From contig NC_064044.1 of the NCBI RefSeq assembly GCF_932526225.1, positions 11,858,084 to 11,918,083 of the forward strand: a stretch of DNA of 60,000 nucleotides. The letters are read 5' to 3'. Origin of the DNA: Nematostella vectensis (taxonomy: Eukaryota > Cnidaria > Anthozoa > Actiniaria > Edwardsiidae). The notes beneath the pieces are model-generated. The model was not told the DNA's origin, did no database searches, and saw only the letters and a list, made by a program, of their open reading frames with translations. Below are positions 21,189 to 33,691 of this stretch, piece after piece. How positions within the stretch are numbered: the stretch's first letter is position 1; each line of letters opens with the position of its first letter. Both the position numbers and the translations under genes were made by a program.

Positions 21189-22995
21189 AAAGTTTTGTCT
21201 AGATGCTAGTTTAGGGGAAATATCAGGAAATATTCCATGAAGACTCTTAATTTCACTTGGAAAATTATCTCTTAAGTGAAGAAAAAATGTCTAAATTCCT
21301 TAAAATACAAGATTACCTAGAAGCCCTTAAGAATTATAAGAAATTTTGAAATTGCCATACTTTGTAGATTTAGAAGTTATTTTTACACGTTTAGAAGAGT
21401 CTTGATTATATTATCTAACATGTTATTTATTTTGTATTCTTCCTGGTTATCAGGAGGTTATACTTTCGAAAGACTCATTTAGAGGTTAAAAATTTTTAAC
21501 AAGATTCTTATTCTACGAGGCCAGATTTTTTTAAATCGATTATGATAATAATAGTTATTTCATATTTAACAACCGACTATGGTATTAGTGCTTTTTAAAA
21601 GTATGAACGTTCAGCATTTTCTTGACACACAATCTGGGATTGGTTGAGTTAAGAAATGACTGACAGAAAAACAACTTATAATGTATGCATCCGGAGAACT
21701 CTCAAGATATTTCAAACCGCAGTTTCCCATGGGTCGAAGTGATAGCAATAAGTCGAAGAGTTGATAATTAGTGCCTATTTTTATACTGCTCAAAAGTGGT
21801 TTTAGCTTAAACGTTTTCTAGTGTAATCTCATAAATGTTGCATTGCATTTTTTGCCGAAGAAAAAAAGGATGATGGTAATAACATGATATTAGGATAGTT
21901 ATAATAGCACACTTTATTTAATATTATCTTTGTGACAAACATGTATCTTAACTTAAATAATATACTATAAATACGTAGATATATGAATATTTTAAACGTT
22001 ATATTAGTCATTTAGTTTCCTTTTGTTAATACATGCGCTCATACACGGCTAAATACATAATATAATACATCATCGTAATGGAGGCTGTTTCCACGCAAAG
22101 TTATTTTCGCGCCAAATTTGCATCGCACGAATAATGCCTGGTGCTCACTAGTGACAACAACATGGCGCGCGCCCTCTGTTAGAAAATAAAGTCACGCGAG
22201 AGTTTTAATGTAAAACCGTGCGGCCGTCACGCCACAGAGCCGCTTTTAATGAAAATATGCCCCTTTGTGGCTTATTTGTAAACGGTGAATAAGTCGCTTT
22301 CTGTTGTTGTTATTTTGCTCAGTAAATTTTTCATATAAAAGATTTTTTCTCAAAACTCTACGATATTAAAGTACGATGACCAGTTCTGTATCACTTCATA
22401 TTAAAATTGCTCTATCTTTTTTGCGGAGGGCCCAACGCTCATGATTTTTTCTAAGACGACTACAAAATTTACTTATGCATATAATATGCACAGAAAAGAC
22501 TACACATTTTTAAATTTTATTGATTTATATGGTATTTTCTGTTTGCACATAGTGGGAGTAGTTCCGTAGCAGCGGGCAGCGTCTGGTACGAGTTTTTTTC
22601 ATTTAAGAATCAATAAAAATATATTTACTGAATAACAGATCACATCCCTTTCTTTTTGCTTAAAATTAATGTATAAAAATGATTTTAACTTCGCAATGCA
22701 GCAGGTTAACAAACCAACAATCGTCAATGGGCTTTCGCTCGCGTGTCGCTAACAAATCCATATTGCAAGAAATAAAACGGTCTGATAGAATTTTTTCCAA
22801 AATAAATGCCACAACCCACACAAATACTGAAACGGCAAAATAGACAAAATGCAAAAATGTAGAGGATAAGTTGAGCCTAGAATTGGGTGATTTATTTTGA
22901 TAATTTTCTGCACGAAAGCTCAACAAAAAGCCGTTTTTATTTACAAGAAAAAAAATGTGAAATGCTACGGCCGCCAATGCGTTGCTGTCCTTTTT
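21189..22995. other. KCNQ 3' flank, no gene seen
   Basis: AT-rich sequence after the KCNQ stop; the proximal part is probably 3' UTR. I see no coding exon, RNA gene or clear repeat. Confidence 0.5.
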
Positions 22996-24033
22996 TTAAA
23001 GCCGCATTGTCACCAGTTTACTTCCGGTCGATTACGTAAGAATCTCCGATGATTTTTAACGGAAAACACGAAAAATATTTCAAAATATAGAAATCAGTGT
23101 GTCTATTGAAAGTTAAATATTTCGGATTCGAATAGATTCTTTTGTCTTTTAAAGTTCTTAAAACCTTTCACTTATATCAATCTAGCCAAAGCAAAGCATT
23201 GATAAACTTTCAAATTCCGAAAAGGGAATTAAATTTCATTAAAATTTGAATTTTCTTCAGATCTTTAAAAAATTTTCCTGGCCACGCGAAAGGAGATTGA
23301 ATCGAGTGAATAATTTCAAGTTTTGGCGGGAAAATCTGAAACAACGTATTTTCCTTAAATCCGTTAAAATTCAGAGACGGCAATACCACAAAATATTGGC
23401 GAAGTGTTTTCTATTGAAATGCTTCCCACAATGAAGCGAAGAATAATTTAAAGTCGAGAATTGTATGCGAAAAATGAAAATATCGTTTTGTTGTAGGTTT
23501 CAAAAACAGCCCGCGCTCGTGAGAATGTCGCCATTCTTGATTGCGAATGGAGCGCGCGCGCACAATGCGAAAACAATTCAAAGACTAAAAAATATCTTCT
23601 AAATTTTGCAGATTTGTTTCCTGGAGTTAAATAATGATTTGACTTACCGGGATGAAATATAAAGATGACGGTAAAAGTTGTAACCACACAACGTTCTTCA
23701 GCAATAACTATGAAGACAGAAACCCGCTTAGCGCGCGCATATGTTTTCTCATGTAATTTGGTTGACATCTCGATCTACGTCACAAGTGACTGTACTCGGG
23801 CTTTTCAGTTCACGACCATTTTTCCGAAGGTTGGCCAAAATACCTCAATATTACATATTTGAGGTTTTCGCGCGAACGCGTGTTTTATAGGGTCCATACG
23901 AACCACATACCATTCAAAAGATGAAAATATAAAGAATTGACAAAGTCTATCAACTCTGAAGGGTTATATGGACTTTAACGGTTGAGGTTTCCGTCGGACC
24001 TCCGGAAGTAAACTGCTGATAATGCGGCTTTAA
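22996..24033 (-). mobile_element. Long member (about 1.03 kb) of TTAA-flanked MITE family A
   Basis: Ends AGCCGCATTGTCACCAG and (complement) CAGTTTACTTC...GGCT are flanked by TTAA at 22996-22999 and 24030-24033. Terminal 130 bp and 60 bp match the 246-bp copies at 29025 and 39694 in inverted orientation. The centre is unique to this copy apart from a relic at 38888-39037. No transposase frame is visible. Confidence 0.75.
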
Positions 24034-24235
24034 GAGTTCTGAAATGACAATCCCATATCCCTTTGTAAGTTAGCCAGCTAATGATTTAACTATGGTTAAT
24101 CTTGGCCGTTTTATTTAATCACCCTAGCATATTGATATATCAATCACAGTTCCAGTAATTATTTTAATATAAAATAATATTTTATCGACCGCTAACAAAA
24201 TTAAGGAGGTTAATGTCTTTAAAATGAAGTTCTTT

Positions 24236-25213
24236 ATTCAGCCAAGAGAGCATAAAATAAGAGAGGGACACTTTGGTATTACTCGCGCGCCATGTCGATT
24301 CCAAATCCGGCTATTTTAAGTAACCACCACCCCACCACTGTGCGTGAGGATTTGCTCCTTTTATTTTGTCCTTCTCCCCCGCGGGTTGCGTGTTGTTGTT
24401 TTGCCAACTCGAAAGGAATTAAAAGAGATCATGTAAAATAACTCGGAAGAAGAAAACAAGTCTAACTTAATTTACCAAGATTGGCAAATATCCTCACAGA
24501 AAGCTAAATCCCTAAATAGTTTGACCCCACCACTGCGCGTGATTACTCACCCTACCCCCGCGCTTTGACATTTACATCTTGTTGTTTGCCGCTATTTTGT
24601 GACATGAAACCGAAAAAAAAAAAACACCCTTTTTGCACAAATACCATCGAAAATGTCATTCTAGCATCAAGGATACGGGCAGTTGCAGTTTATTAAGGGG
24701 ATGTAGTACTTCGAGGAAATTTCCAAAACGAGACTTCATTCAAAATCAAGAGCGGAAAACATCGGTGCTTCAATCACCGTTTTTGCTCTAACTTGCTGCT
24801 TCTACGTTGTTTCTCAACATTCATTATCTTCCTAATGGTCAAACGAAATCTGTAAGTTAGACATTAGATATGATAGAGTTTTGTGAATATTCCGGTGAAT
24901 TGAGAAGGAATCCAAGAAAAATACATTTCATTAAACTATCCTTGTAGCGAGGGAATGCATTTTTATGATGATCAAAGCCAGCAAGCTGAAGTATCTGAGC
25001 TTTTGTAAAAGTGAGAAAATAAAGAGGGAGATATTACTGTACTTCTTTGATGTTGTTATTTTTATATGTTATATTATTATGTTCAGGGATTTAGCTTTCT
25101 GTGAGTATATTTGCCAATCTTGGTAAATTAAGTTAGACTTGTTTTTTTCTTCCGAGTTATTTTACATGATCTCTGTGTCCTCTCTTATCTTATGCTCTCT
25201 TGATTCAGCTGAA
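24236..25213. mobile_element. About 980-bp element with long inverted arms
   Basis: AAGAGAGCATAAAATAAGAG, ATCATGTAAAATAACTCGGA and AGATTGGCAAATAT on the left recur inverted at 25087-25213. The left arm has an extra 155-bp insertion (about 24267-24423). A short motif CCACCACTG[TC]GCGTGA appears twice. Confidence 0.7.
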
Positions 25214-25215
25214 TG

Positions 25216-27010
25216 ACTGAAATAAAAGGCCCACATAATACAAATTAACCGTTTAGAATTAACATTACTGGGATTAAAATTATTAATTGAGAACAGGATA
25301 ATCAAATCAATCCTTTTCGCGGCTTTATATCCGCATACAAACCAAAACACACTATGGGCGCAGGGCGATACGGAACTATTCCCACGACCTCCGGGAAGCA
25401 CGAAAAACTAAAAGCAATGTAAATAAAAAAAATCGCATCAAGTCAGAAACAAAACCTATACACATCAACAGACATTCTTTCTTCTAAGCATTCTTATAAA
25501 AATTAGGACATTTTTGTTAAAGGAGGTATTGTTTTCATCTGACTTTCGTGAAGCGGGTCAGTTCACTGTGCAATATAAAACGCCGTTCATTTTAGCAACA
25601 ATTATAAAAATTGCTTCGAAATAATGATACTTTCTGAACAAACTATTGGATGAAATAAGCTGGAGTTATATCTCTGGAAAGGTTAATAGTTTTGTATCAT
25701 TTAGGTAGTTTTGGATTGTTCAAATCTACAATATTCGAGGCAAAAAGATAAAAACAAACGCTGAGTGATACGGAACTAGGACTGCTACGGAACTGGTTAT
25801 CGTACTGTTATATGAATGATAAAGCCCAGTGCAAAGAGCAACAACCATCATCGATAGCCACTTTACGTACGGTTGGCCGCAACATAGAAAGTGGACTCCA
25901 CAGCAAATACTCCCCCACCCACCTCCCTGTTGCATTCCTTTTTAGACTTCAAAATCCTTATTAAACAACAGATTTCTTGTTTAAAAATTTGCTATTTTTG
26001 ATGCCTTTAACTCAAGTTATTATAGCTTGTTTTCGTCAGCTTTATTTGCTTCTTGGTTTTCACTCTCTCTCTTTGGCGTATTTCTAAAAACAGTATAGCC
26101 TTAATGGCACTAATAGGGGGTCGGTAGAATCACCTTGTTTTATTTCTAGAAGAGTTGCCTTTAACATGGCCATAAGTTGTTGAATTGAAAAAGATAAGTA
26201 ATACAAAGTCTTAAATAAATAGACCTTTTTTTTAAGCGACTGTTAACAACACTTTGCATTGCTAGCGAGCCCTAATCCCTAGCTGTGCGCCTACAGGCGA
26301 AACACTCACCGAAAGCAGGTAAACTGTGTAAAGCATTAGCCTCTCAGGAGGTAAGTTAACGGCGACGCCACCGTAATGGCCGCCGACGCAATTCCCATGA
26401 GAACTAGCGGTCGTGCTGGTTCATCAACGTAGCATAAGTATGAAGCAATGAATCCAAACGTCCACCACGGCAAAACACGGCATGTATATATACTCATATA
26501 TACTGGCATGTATATTAGTTACTCTTAAGTCTTGCGGGTATTTGCGATGTGGTCGCATTTTGGAAGGTATTTTTAGGTGAGTTTATAGAAAATATTCTCT
26601 GTCTCGTTCGGACTGGGGCTTGCAGGTAAATGCTTTGGTCGCTTTTTGGAGGGTATTTTTGTGTGCTTATATGGAACATATACCCAGACTTTCAAGCCCT
26701 TTTTTGTCTGTTGCTAAGGAGGAGTAACAATTTCCTTGAAAAGAGTCGGTGGTTCTACTGAACCCCTGGATCGCTTTCCAAAGTGGGACACCCATTTCTT
26801 TAGCGGTGTAATTCTTTGGGCTTCTCAAGATCACTGCTTGAGAAATAAATGATTGAGAGATTGCCAAGTGGTGTATGGTTTCCATTTGATTCGGGTGTTT
26901 CCAACCGCACCTCAAAGAAAGCAGCAATGAACTGTTCTTCTCGCAAAACAAAAAGAAAGGACATTTGATCAATATTTCAAGGTAGAATATTGCTGTTTGT
27001 AACAGTTGTA
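25216..27010. other. Intergenic, nothing recognised
   Basis: AT-rich; the open frames are short and show no family features. No RNA gene seen. Confidence 0.5.
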
Positions 27011-27165
27011 CACCAGGGGCGGATCTAGCTTTTTGCTAAAGGGGGGGTTGGCTCTGCGAAAAAGGGGGGGAGGGGGAATTGCTTTTTTTTTTTTCATATT
27101 GCTTTCTGGCAGCCAAAGGGGGGCCTTTAAACCCCCTAAACCCTCCCCCTAGATCCGCTACTGTG
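27011..27165. repeat. Small G-rich MITE-like element
   Basis: Left end CACCAGGGGCGGATCTAG and right end CTAGATCCGCTACTGTG are imperfect inverted repeats around G- and C-runs. Confidence 0.55.
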
Positions 27166-27235
27166 CAGTTTGTTGTTTCTACACCGTCTCCATAAAATAC
27201 TAATCAACATAGACTCTAAGTCTACTACTCTAAGG

Positions 27236-27353
27236 ATATATAAAAAGGGACTTTATGGAGGTAAATGACTCATTTTCCAACAGAATGCAATTCTTCCTGT
27301 TGATGTTATTATCCGCAGTTGTTCGATTGTTTTTATCTCAGTGTGTTCTTTAA
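27236..27353 (+). other. TATA box followed by 22-codon signal-peptide-like ORF
   Basis: TATATAAAAAG at about 27236-27246, then an ATG at 27285 opening MQFFLLMLLSAVVRLFLSQC, stop TAA at 27351. It could be the first coding exon of a small secreted protein, but no convincing donor or downstream exon was found. Confidence 0.2.
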
Positions 27354-27359
27354 CGTCGC

Positions 27360-28155
27360 CATACCCCGTGGACTGGATTTATTACAACATAACAACCGTT
27401 AAGATCTTTTTCTTTAAGACCATTATTTGATTTAAACAATATAAGAGGTTTGAGACACACAAATTACATAGATGGTTTCTGACTTCTCCCTATTCTGAAG
27501 GTTTTTAAAAAAACAGGTACGTGCTCTCATTTCTTTATTTTTTTTCGCTTTGTACAGTGTTTTTCGGCTCCTTGAATTCATGACTAAGTTTGCTTATTCC
27601 AAACGAACCGTGAGGGCAAATTCCAGTTCGGAGATTTTGGCTTTTTCCGTGAATTCTTACTGCTACAAATTTCAATGATACTTTACATTTTTAAAAATGG
27701 CGATTTGATATTTTGTTTCTTATTACTCGCTCAGAACTTTAAACTAATTCTTCGACTTATTTGATGTTTGGAGAAACGCATCGAGTCCACTTAACTCCAC
27801 GCCTCACACAGTTATGAAAATAACCTTCATTTTAGCTATAAATCCTAATGTTAATCCAACGTTAGGTCTAGTTGCTTTTAGACGAAAGTATTGACAGACA
27901 GAATTCAGAGTAACATTGAGAAGAATAACTTAGTAGGGTCTTTTTTATCTATGCGCTATAAGTTTTTCTGTCATATGTTTCTCTATATGTTTTGTCTAAA
28001 TCATCAAATGTTTTATCTTGTATATTATTATATTTCACTATAAGAGAGTTGAGCGTGGTTAAACGTGCAACGAAACCGTGTAAAAGGCTTTTTGCTTCAC
28101 AATTCTTATATAAGCAGAATGAAAATCCATCAAGTTCGTAGGCAGGATTTTGAGC
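27360..28155. other. Intergenic, nothing recognised
   Basis: AT-rich sequence without a supported gene or repeat. Confidence 0.45.
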
Positions 28156-28159
28156 GGGG

Positions 28160-28640
28160 GCTTCCTCAATTTAGCGGACCATTTTTTTTTTATATAACTC
28201 GTTCTAGCTTGCAGTGGTACTCAACTTCCCTTCATTAAAGCGGATTTTTTTAAGTGGGAGTGTTGTTTCGAAGCTCTCAGACTCATATGAGCACAATTAG
28301 CCTGCTAGCCGGCTCTCATTGTAGGTTATTCGGAAATTTTTTTATTATCGAATAATGGGAACCCCGTGCGCGCGCGAATGCCGAGGTGCGCTCGGCCCAG
28401 CACACCTCGGCCTTCGGGCGAGCACAGGGCTCCCAATATTCGAAAATAAAACATTTTCACAATGAGAGCCGGCTAGCAGGCTAGAGCACAATAAAGACGT
28501 TAACCCATTTAGCAGACCATTTCTCTTTAGGTAGCTTGTCCTAGCTCGTAATGGAACTCAATTTTCTTTCATTAGAGCGGACCTAGTCGGGTGGGAGGGT
28601 CCTCCTGAACCTCCCTGACTCGATTCTGTTCAGACAGCAT
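28160..28640. repeat. Divergent direct duplication around a hairpin element
   Basis: The segment with TTTAGCGGACCATTT and TTCATTAAAGCGGA at 28160-28290 recurs, diverged, at about 28505-28630 (TTTAGCAGACCATTT, TTCATTAGAGCGGA). Confidence 0.55.
28298..28483. mobile_element. 186-bp foldback element with 9-bp target duplication
   Basis: Perfect 25-bp inverted ends beginning TAGCCTGCTAGCCGGC; both sides are flanked by GAGCACAAT (28289-28297 and 28484-28492). An inner CCGAGGTG hairpin gives further folding. A 9-bp duplication fits Mutator-like elements, but there is no coding sequence to confirm the superfamily. Confidence 0.8.
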
Positions 28641-29024
28641 CGATATTTGAACATTGAATCAATCAATAGGCTTGTAACCATTGACCGTCTTCAGTTAACC
28701 CCAGTTTGGTAGAATCGACAACCAGTTTTTGGTAAACCATACCTATATACTTTGATTAACGAACGCGACTTTTTTGGCATTTTTACGTTGTTAGATGATG
28801 TGGGGCTGTTTGTACTGATTAGCTGAACTCTTTTTTAACAATAACGGCACTGTTGGCGCAGAGCTTAACCCCTATTTAAAAAGAGGACTGAAAGAAAACA
28901 TTATTAATCAACAAAGGAAAGGAGGGATCTGAATTCACAATTCACAAAAGACGTAAAATATTAGCTTATAACTTTGCTTCACACCCTGCTTTGGACAAGT
29001 GCTCTAAACTGTTCACGTGACGTG

Positions 29025-29278
29025 TTAAAGCCGCATTGTCACCAGTTTACTTCTAGAGGTCCGACGGAAACCTCAACCGTCAAAAGACAAAAGAATCTAT
29101 TAGAATCCGAGATAATAAACAGGCCATCCGCTCTAAATTATCAGTCACATTCTCAAAGAAACTTCGAATAGACACACTGCTTTCAATATTTTGAAATATT
29201 TTTCGCGTTTTCCGCTAAAAATCATCGGAGATTGTTAAGTAATCGACCCGAAGTAAACTGGTGACAATGCGGCTTTAA
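29025..29278 (+). mobile_element. MITE family A, 246-bp copy
   Basis: AGCCGCATTGTCACCAG at the left end and CTGGTGACAATGCGGCT at the right, flanked by TTAA. The interior carries CAACCGTCAAAAGACAAAAG and GTAATCGACCCGAAGT. Confidence 0.85.
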
Positions 29279-29495
29279 AATGAAACACCTGAAATACATC
29301 TCCTTCCGTTATTTGTTTCTGCAAATCGAGAGCGATCTTTTAGCGTAAATCTATTGGCCACTTATGGGGATCCTTTCGAGCAACTGAGTATGCACCAGAG
29401 TTGGAACAAGATCGAATATGACGCTGATAATTTGTGCTTGTTTAAATATTAAAGTTAGCTTGTCATACCAATGCCACATGGGTAGACATGCATGC

Positions 29496-30753
29496 TTAAT
29501 GCCGCATTGTCACCAGTTTACTTCGGAGGTCCGAAGAAAACCTCAACCGTTAAAAGATAAAAAAAATCTATTCGAATCGGAAATATTTAACAGGCCATCC
29601 GCTCTAAATTAGCAGTCACATCCTCAAAGAAACTTCCAATAGACACACTGCTTTCAATATTTTGAAATGTTTTTCGCGTTTTCCGTTAACACATTGACCC
29701 CTGAACCGGCCTGTACCGGCTTTGGGAAGTACCCACAACCCAAAAAATTCATAAATTCAAAATAAACACAACAAGATGAAGATACTCAGGCATCAGTCTA
29801 AGGGATAAATGGTCTTGCAGATATGCATCCAACCAAGGTGTTGGCATCTACTCTTAAGCCAAATAATAGCACAGGTTCTTTGACAAATCTCAAATCGAAC
29901 AAGGAGAGAAAAGCAGAATCACCCCTCTCAATAAAACGCTCAAAATACCACACAAGGGAGAGAGATCAGCAAACACAGCTCAAGACACAAATAGATACCT
30001 TTATTCTGATCCTCCAGGTACATTTCCTTGGCCTCAAAACACAATGCCCATTCCTTGAAGGATTGTACAACCACGAAAATATGTTTACGTATTGCAAAGC
30101 ATTCTGGGAGATACAGGGGAAAATTCACGAGGGGAGGGCCAGTCAACACTCCTCTCCCCAAAGTCAGATGGTTTTTTATATGTCTTTTCACCCCGAAGCC
30201 AAACGAATCAATTCCAGGCCATACAGACCCAGAATAGCAGTGTAAACAATTTTGGAATCAATTTGGTTTCAGAAAAGACAGCATTTAGGAGAGCTGTGGT
30301 GATTCATTAGAAAATTATTTTCTCATCCGGGCAAAGCCAAACAAGAAAAAATCATCATGAATCCACCTTTGCTTGCAAATATCCATAAGCAAAGCACTCA
30401 ATTATGCCCCAAAAGACTTCATGATGTCCTGAGACACTCTCCTAATATGCTCATAGCTGTATTTTTGATGAAAAATACAAGCAACCATCAACTTGTGCTG
30501 GCTTCAGCACATCGACGAGGGATTAAAAGTGGGGACCGCAAAGCACTGTTGGAAAGCTTGGATACCGCTGACTAGGTGCAGCTGTGTTTGACTTCGACGG
30601 GCTGTATAAAACTCAGAATAGGGGGGGAGGTATCTGTTTTCAGTCTGTTTTTTGTAAATTCAGCTCCAAAAAAGCCAGGAGTCAATGGGTTAAAAATCAT
30701 CGGATATTGTTACGTAATCGACCGGAAGTAAACTGATGGCAATGCTGCTTTAA
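29496..30753 (+). mobile_element. MITE family A copy split by a nested insertion
   Basis: Left half 29496-29689 and right half 30690-30753 match the 246-bp copies. The left terminus reads TTAA/TGCCGCATTG, one substitution from its relatives, and the right terminus is also mutated. Confidence 0.85.
29686..30693. mobile_element. 1,000-bp piggyBac-like non-autonomous element nested in a MITE
   Basis: Ends CACATTGACCCCTG and (complement) CCCATTGACTCCTGG are inverted repeats flanked by TTAA at 29686-29689 and 30690-30693. Uninterrupted copies of the host MITE hold a single TTAA or a derivative there, so the TTAA was duplicated on insertion. A 140-codon frame at 29823-30245 shows no transposase motif. 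Confidence 0.82.
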
Positions 30754-30760
30754 CACAGTC

Positions 30761-33045
30761 ATGTATAGCATTTACTCTCGCTCAAAGATACGGAGTCTAA
30801 TAAGTGTAAAACGTCTTTTTTACGGAAAAATTCATAAAAAAATAAATAAAAATCCGAATAAAATAAAATTTAGATTTTTGATACAAGCTAACCAGGGCCT
30901 TCAATTTGTTAACTTTTCAGAAAATCGGAGTTTTTTATCTTGCACTCCGTTTAGTCGAATCCTGCAGAAAGCCCCTCCTAAAAACATCGATAAGAACATA
31001 TTCAGCTGAACTGCCCAGCCTCTATTGAAAATGAGACGTTCTTATAAAGAAAAAGAGGGTAACTGCAAAAAAAATTTTTCATGTATTCTGAACGTCAATT
31101 TTATCTTCTAATATCAAATCTTATTACGCTTTTAGGTTCTTAGAAGTTTAAACTAGTGTTCTGTTTTCATTCAAGTTTGGAATGCAATTTATGTAAAGAA
31201 AATCTCCAAAAATAACTACACCACGCTTTCTCGGGCTACGGAGCCCTGGTTCCTCCCTTTTCTCTTATGTCTCTATTACGCGAACTTTCGCAAACGATCG
31301 TCAATCAAAAAAACGTCGCCAAAAATAGCTATGTAAAAACGAAGTTTTAATTCAATTGGGAATATCGCAAAACCCTATCCCCGACTCAATCGATGGAGAT
31401 AAATGCCTTCCCACACACTCTTTTTCTAGGACGACAAATTAACGGCCTATAGAAAATTTGAAAAGATAAACACATTCACTTAGTTAGGAATTTAAATAAT
31501 AAACAATCAGGGAAGAGAAGACTTCGTGTTACCGAGCGATAAATGCGATGAATATGGAAGACGCAACAAAAAAGTCCCCCCTGATTGGATGTCCAATGAA
31601 TGTTGGTAAACGTTATTTTCTAGGTATGGATCTTTTAAGGGCATCTGAGGATTGGAGAGGATTCTGAATTACTCTAAGAAGGGAACTTATCGTGCAAATG
31701 TTTTAGAAAAAACTCCTTTAAGGGATAGGGTTTACAATATTCCCTTACTGTTCAAAGACAGAATGGTCGATAATTTTAGGGATAGATTTTTAGGGATATA
31801 GTGAGGAAGTTCGTTAGTGAGATAAGATGCTTACAAAGAGCTAGTTTAAAAAAAAGCTTTTAAATTGTTTTAAATGCATTTGTCATTTTATTTAACTTTT
31901 GAAAATAGTATTAAATTATCTAGAATGGCTTTTTTTTCATGCAATTAGCTTGATTAATATTTTTACAGAAAATAAAGATATTTATTTTCTTTATTTCGAA
32001 AAGCGATGACATATGACGATCAGAGCTTAATATCACAACCAAAAAAGTGAGTATAGCGGAGGCAAATATTTATCTAACGGCTATAAAATCTTTTTTTAAG
32101 TATTGAAAAACCTAAACAGAAAAGCATTTTCTTTTTACTTTAATTAAAAATTATTACATTATTAAATATATTTTTGTTTGTTGTCTGGTTCTGTTTTATA
32201 CTTTTTGTGTATAAAAAAATTTCTCTATATTTGGTTGAGTAAAACAAAGTCTCAGTAGATCACACATGTGTTTTACGTCAAATTTACAATTTCCTGTTAT
32301 GGTCTTAAAAAGACACCCTCCCGCACCCCATTTTGTAGTAAAAGAAAGACTCATGTGTCAAAGTAACCAATCAGATTCCTTCTTATATCACAACTTATTT
32401 TCTGCCAATCAAAAGGAACGTTTTATAGATTTCAGATCTCTGCTAAAACATTACAGAGAGTATAATCAGCCGTGGATTTCAATGGGAAAATACGATGATT
32501 CGAGAAGGATCATAGGACAATAAAAGCGAGTTGTTCACCAAACCACGACCACACAGACCAACATAATAGATCGATACAAAACAAAGCTTTTTTCCAACAT
32601 GTGAAATTGTAAGTATTTTTGTACTTTTTAGACGGGTTCTTTCTTGTCAGAATAAAGAAGAAAAGTGATACAAAAAGCACACTGACCACTTAGCGAAGGC
32701 ATTGCCTTTTGATACAAAAGTCTCTATCACACGGAAGGTTTTTTTCTCTTGCTACATGTTTCGCAAAAAAAGGAATTATTCCATAGAAGCACGCGCGTTT
32801 TCTTATACAAGTTACTTCCTTCTTACTTCCTGCAAGAATTTTTTTTCAAGCCGCAGCTGAAACTTTTCGTGTGACAGGGCGCGTGACTTTGGGGGTTTTT
32901 TTTAGACAAGCTGTGCGACAAAACGTTTATGGTTTGTCGAAAACAGGGGTGAACAAATGAATATGAGCTAAAAGAATCTGACGCGAGCCAACTTAAGTGA
33001 CACGATTGTTAAGGTTTTAATGAAACAGCCGAGTCCCACGCGTTC
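30761..33045. other. Intergenic, nothing recognised
   Basis: AT-rich; an 85-codon frame at 32266-32523 has no recognisable features. Confidence 0.45.
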
Positions 33046-33691
33046 GGCCTGTTCACATGAAGGTCGGGCCGAGTGGAGGAACCCGCTTCTCCATATAATC
33101 TCTCTTATTTTCGTGACCGCGTTCACATGTGAGGTGGGGGACCCCACCGAGGCGGGTAACCCGGGACGCCGGCCCCGGTAGGGTAAGATTTCGAGAGTTT
33201 TCAACATGTGAACGCTCTGAAGTGGGGAACCCACCTACCCGGGGCTACCTTCATCCGGGAATCATAAGCCCGCCAAAAGCGCACGAAGTTCAAGATGGCT
33301 GCCAGAAAGCATGGTCCTGGAGAACTTTTTAGGAACCAGCTCGAAAAGTTGAGTAATGGCCATGATCAAGATAAGGAGAATGAAGAATTTTCTATTAAGC
33401 GACCGAGAGTCGAGTTCTTTCGTTAATAGCGAGGTTTTGGAAAGCGAAAGGACAAAAAAAAAACAACGCCAACATCAAAGCGGAAAGCTTCGACAGCTTC
33501 GTCTCATTCGTCGAGCTTTCGTCCAGCAAAGAAGTCACAACATGTCTGCTCAAATCCGCCATCTTGTTTATTACATTCTATCGTAGGTGCTTAGCCACCA
33601 CGCCCCACATTCGCAACCTCACCCCAATGTAAACATAACTTTTTCTCGACCCCAGGTAGGTGGGGTCCCCCCACCTCCATGTGAACAGGCC
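33046..33691. mobile_element. About 646-bp inverted-end element with a captured ORF
   Basis: Ends GGCCTGTTCACATG and CATGTGAACAGGCC are perfect complements; further TTCACATG/CATGTGAA copies and GGTGGGG/CCCCACC palindromes lie inside at about 33119, 33204 and 33655. No target duplication was found. Confidence 0.6.
33295..33426 (+). CDS. Small 43-aa ORF inside inverted-end element
   Basis: Opens ATGGCTGCCAGAAAGCATGG and encodes an acidic/basic peptide containing GPGELFRNQLEKLSNG and the NLS-like KRPRVEFFR. The ATG context AAGATGGCTG is good. It may be a captured exon fragment rather than a live gene; a second frame (33356-33586) overlaps it. Confidence 0.2.
   Translation: MAARKHGPGELFRNQLEKLSNGHDQDKENEEFSIKRPRVEFFR

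Noticed and set aside
29823-30245. 140-codon frame inside the piggyBac-like element
   Set aside because: No transposase motif or other domain is visible, and overlapping frames are equally long; likely chance.
32266-32523. 85-codon frame
   Set aside because: No recognisable domain, promoter or splice context.
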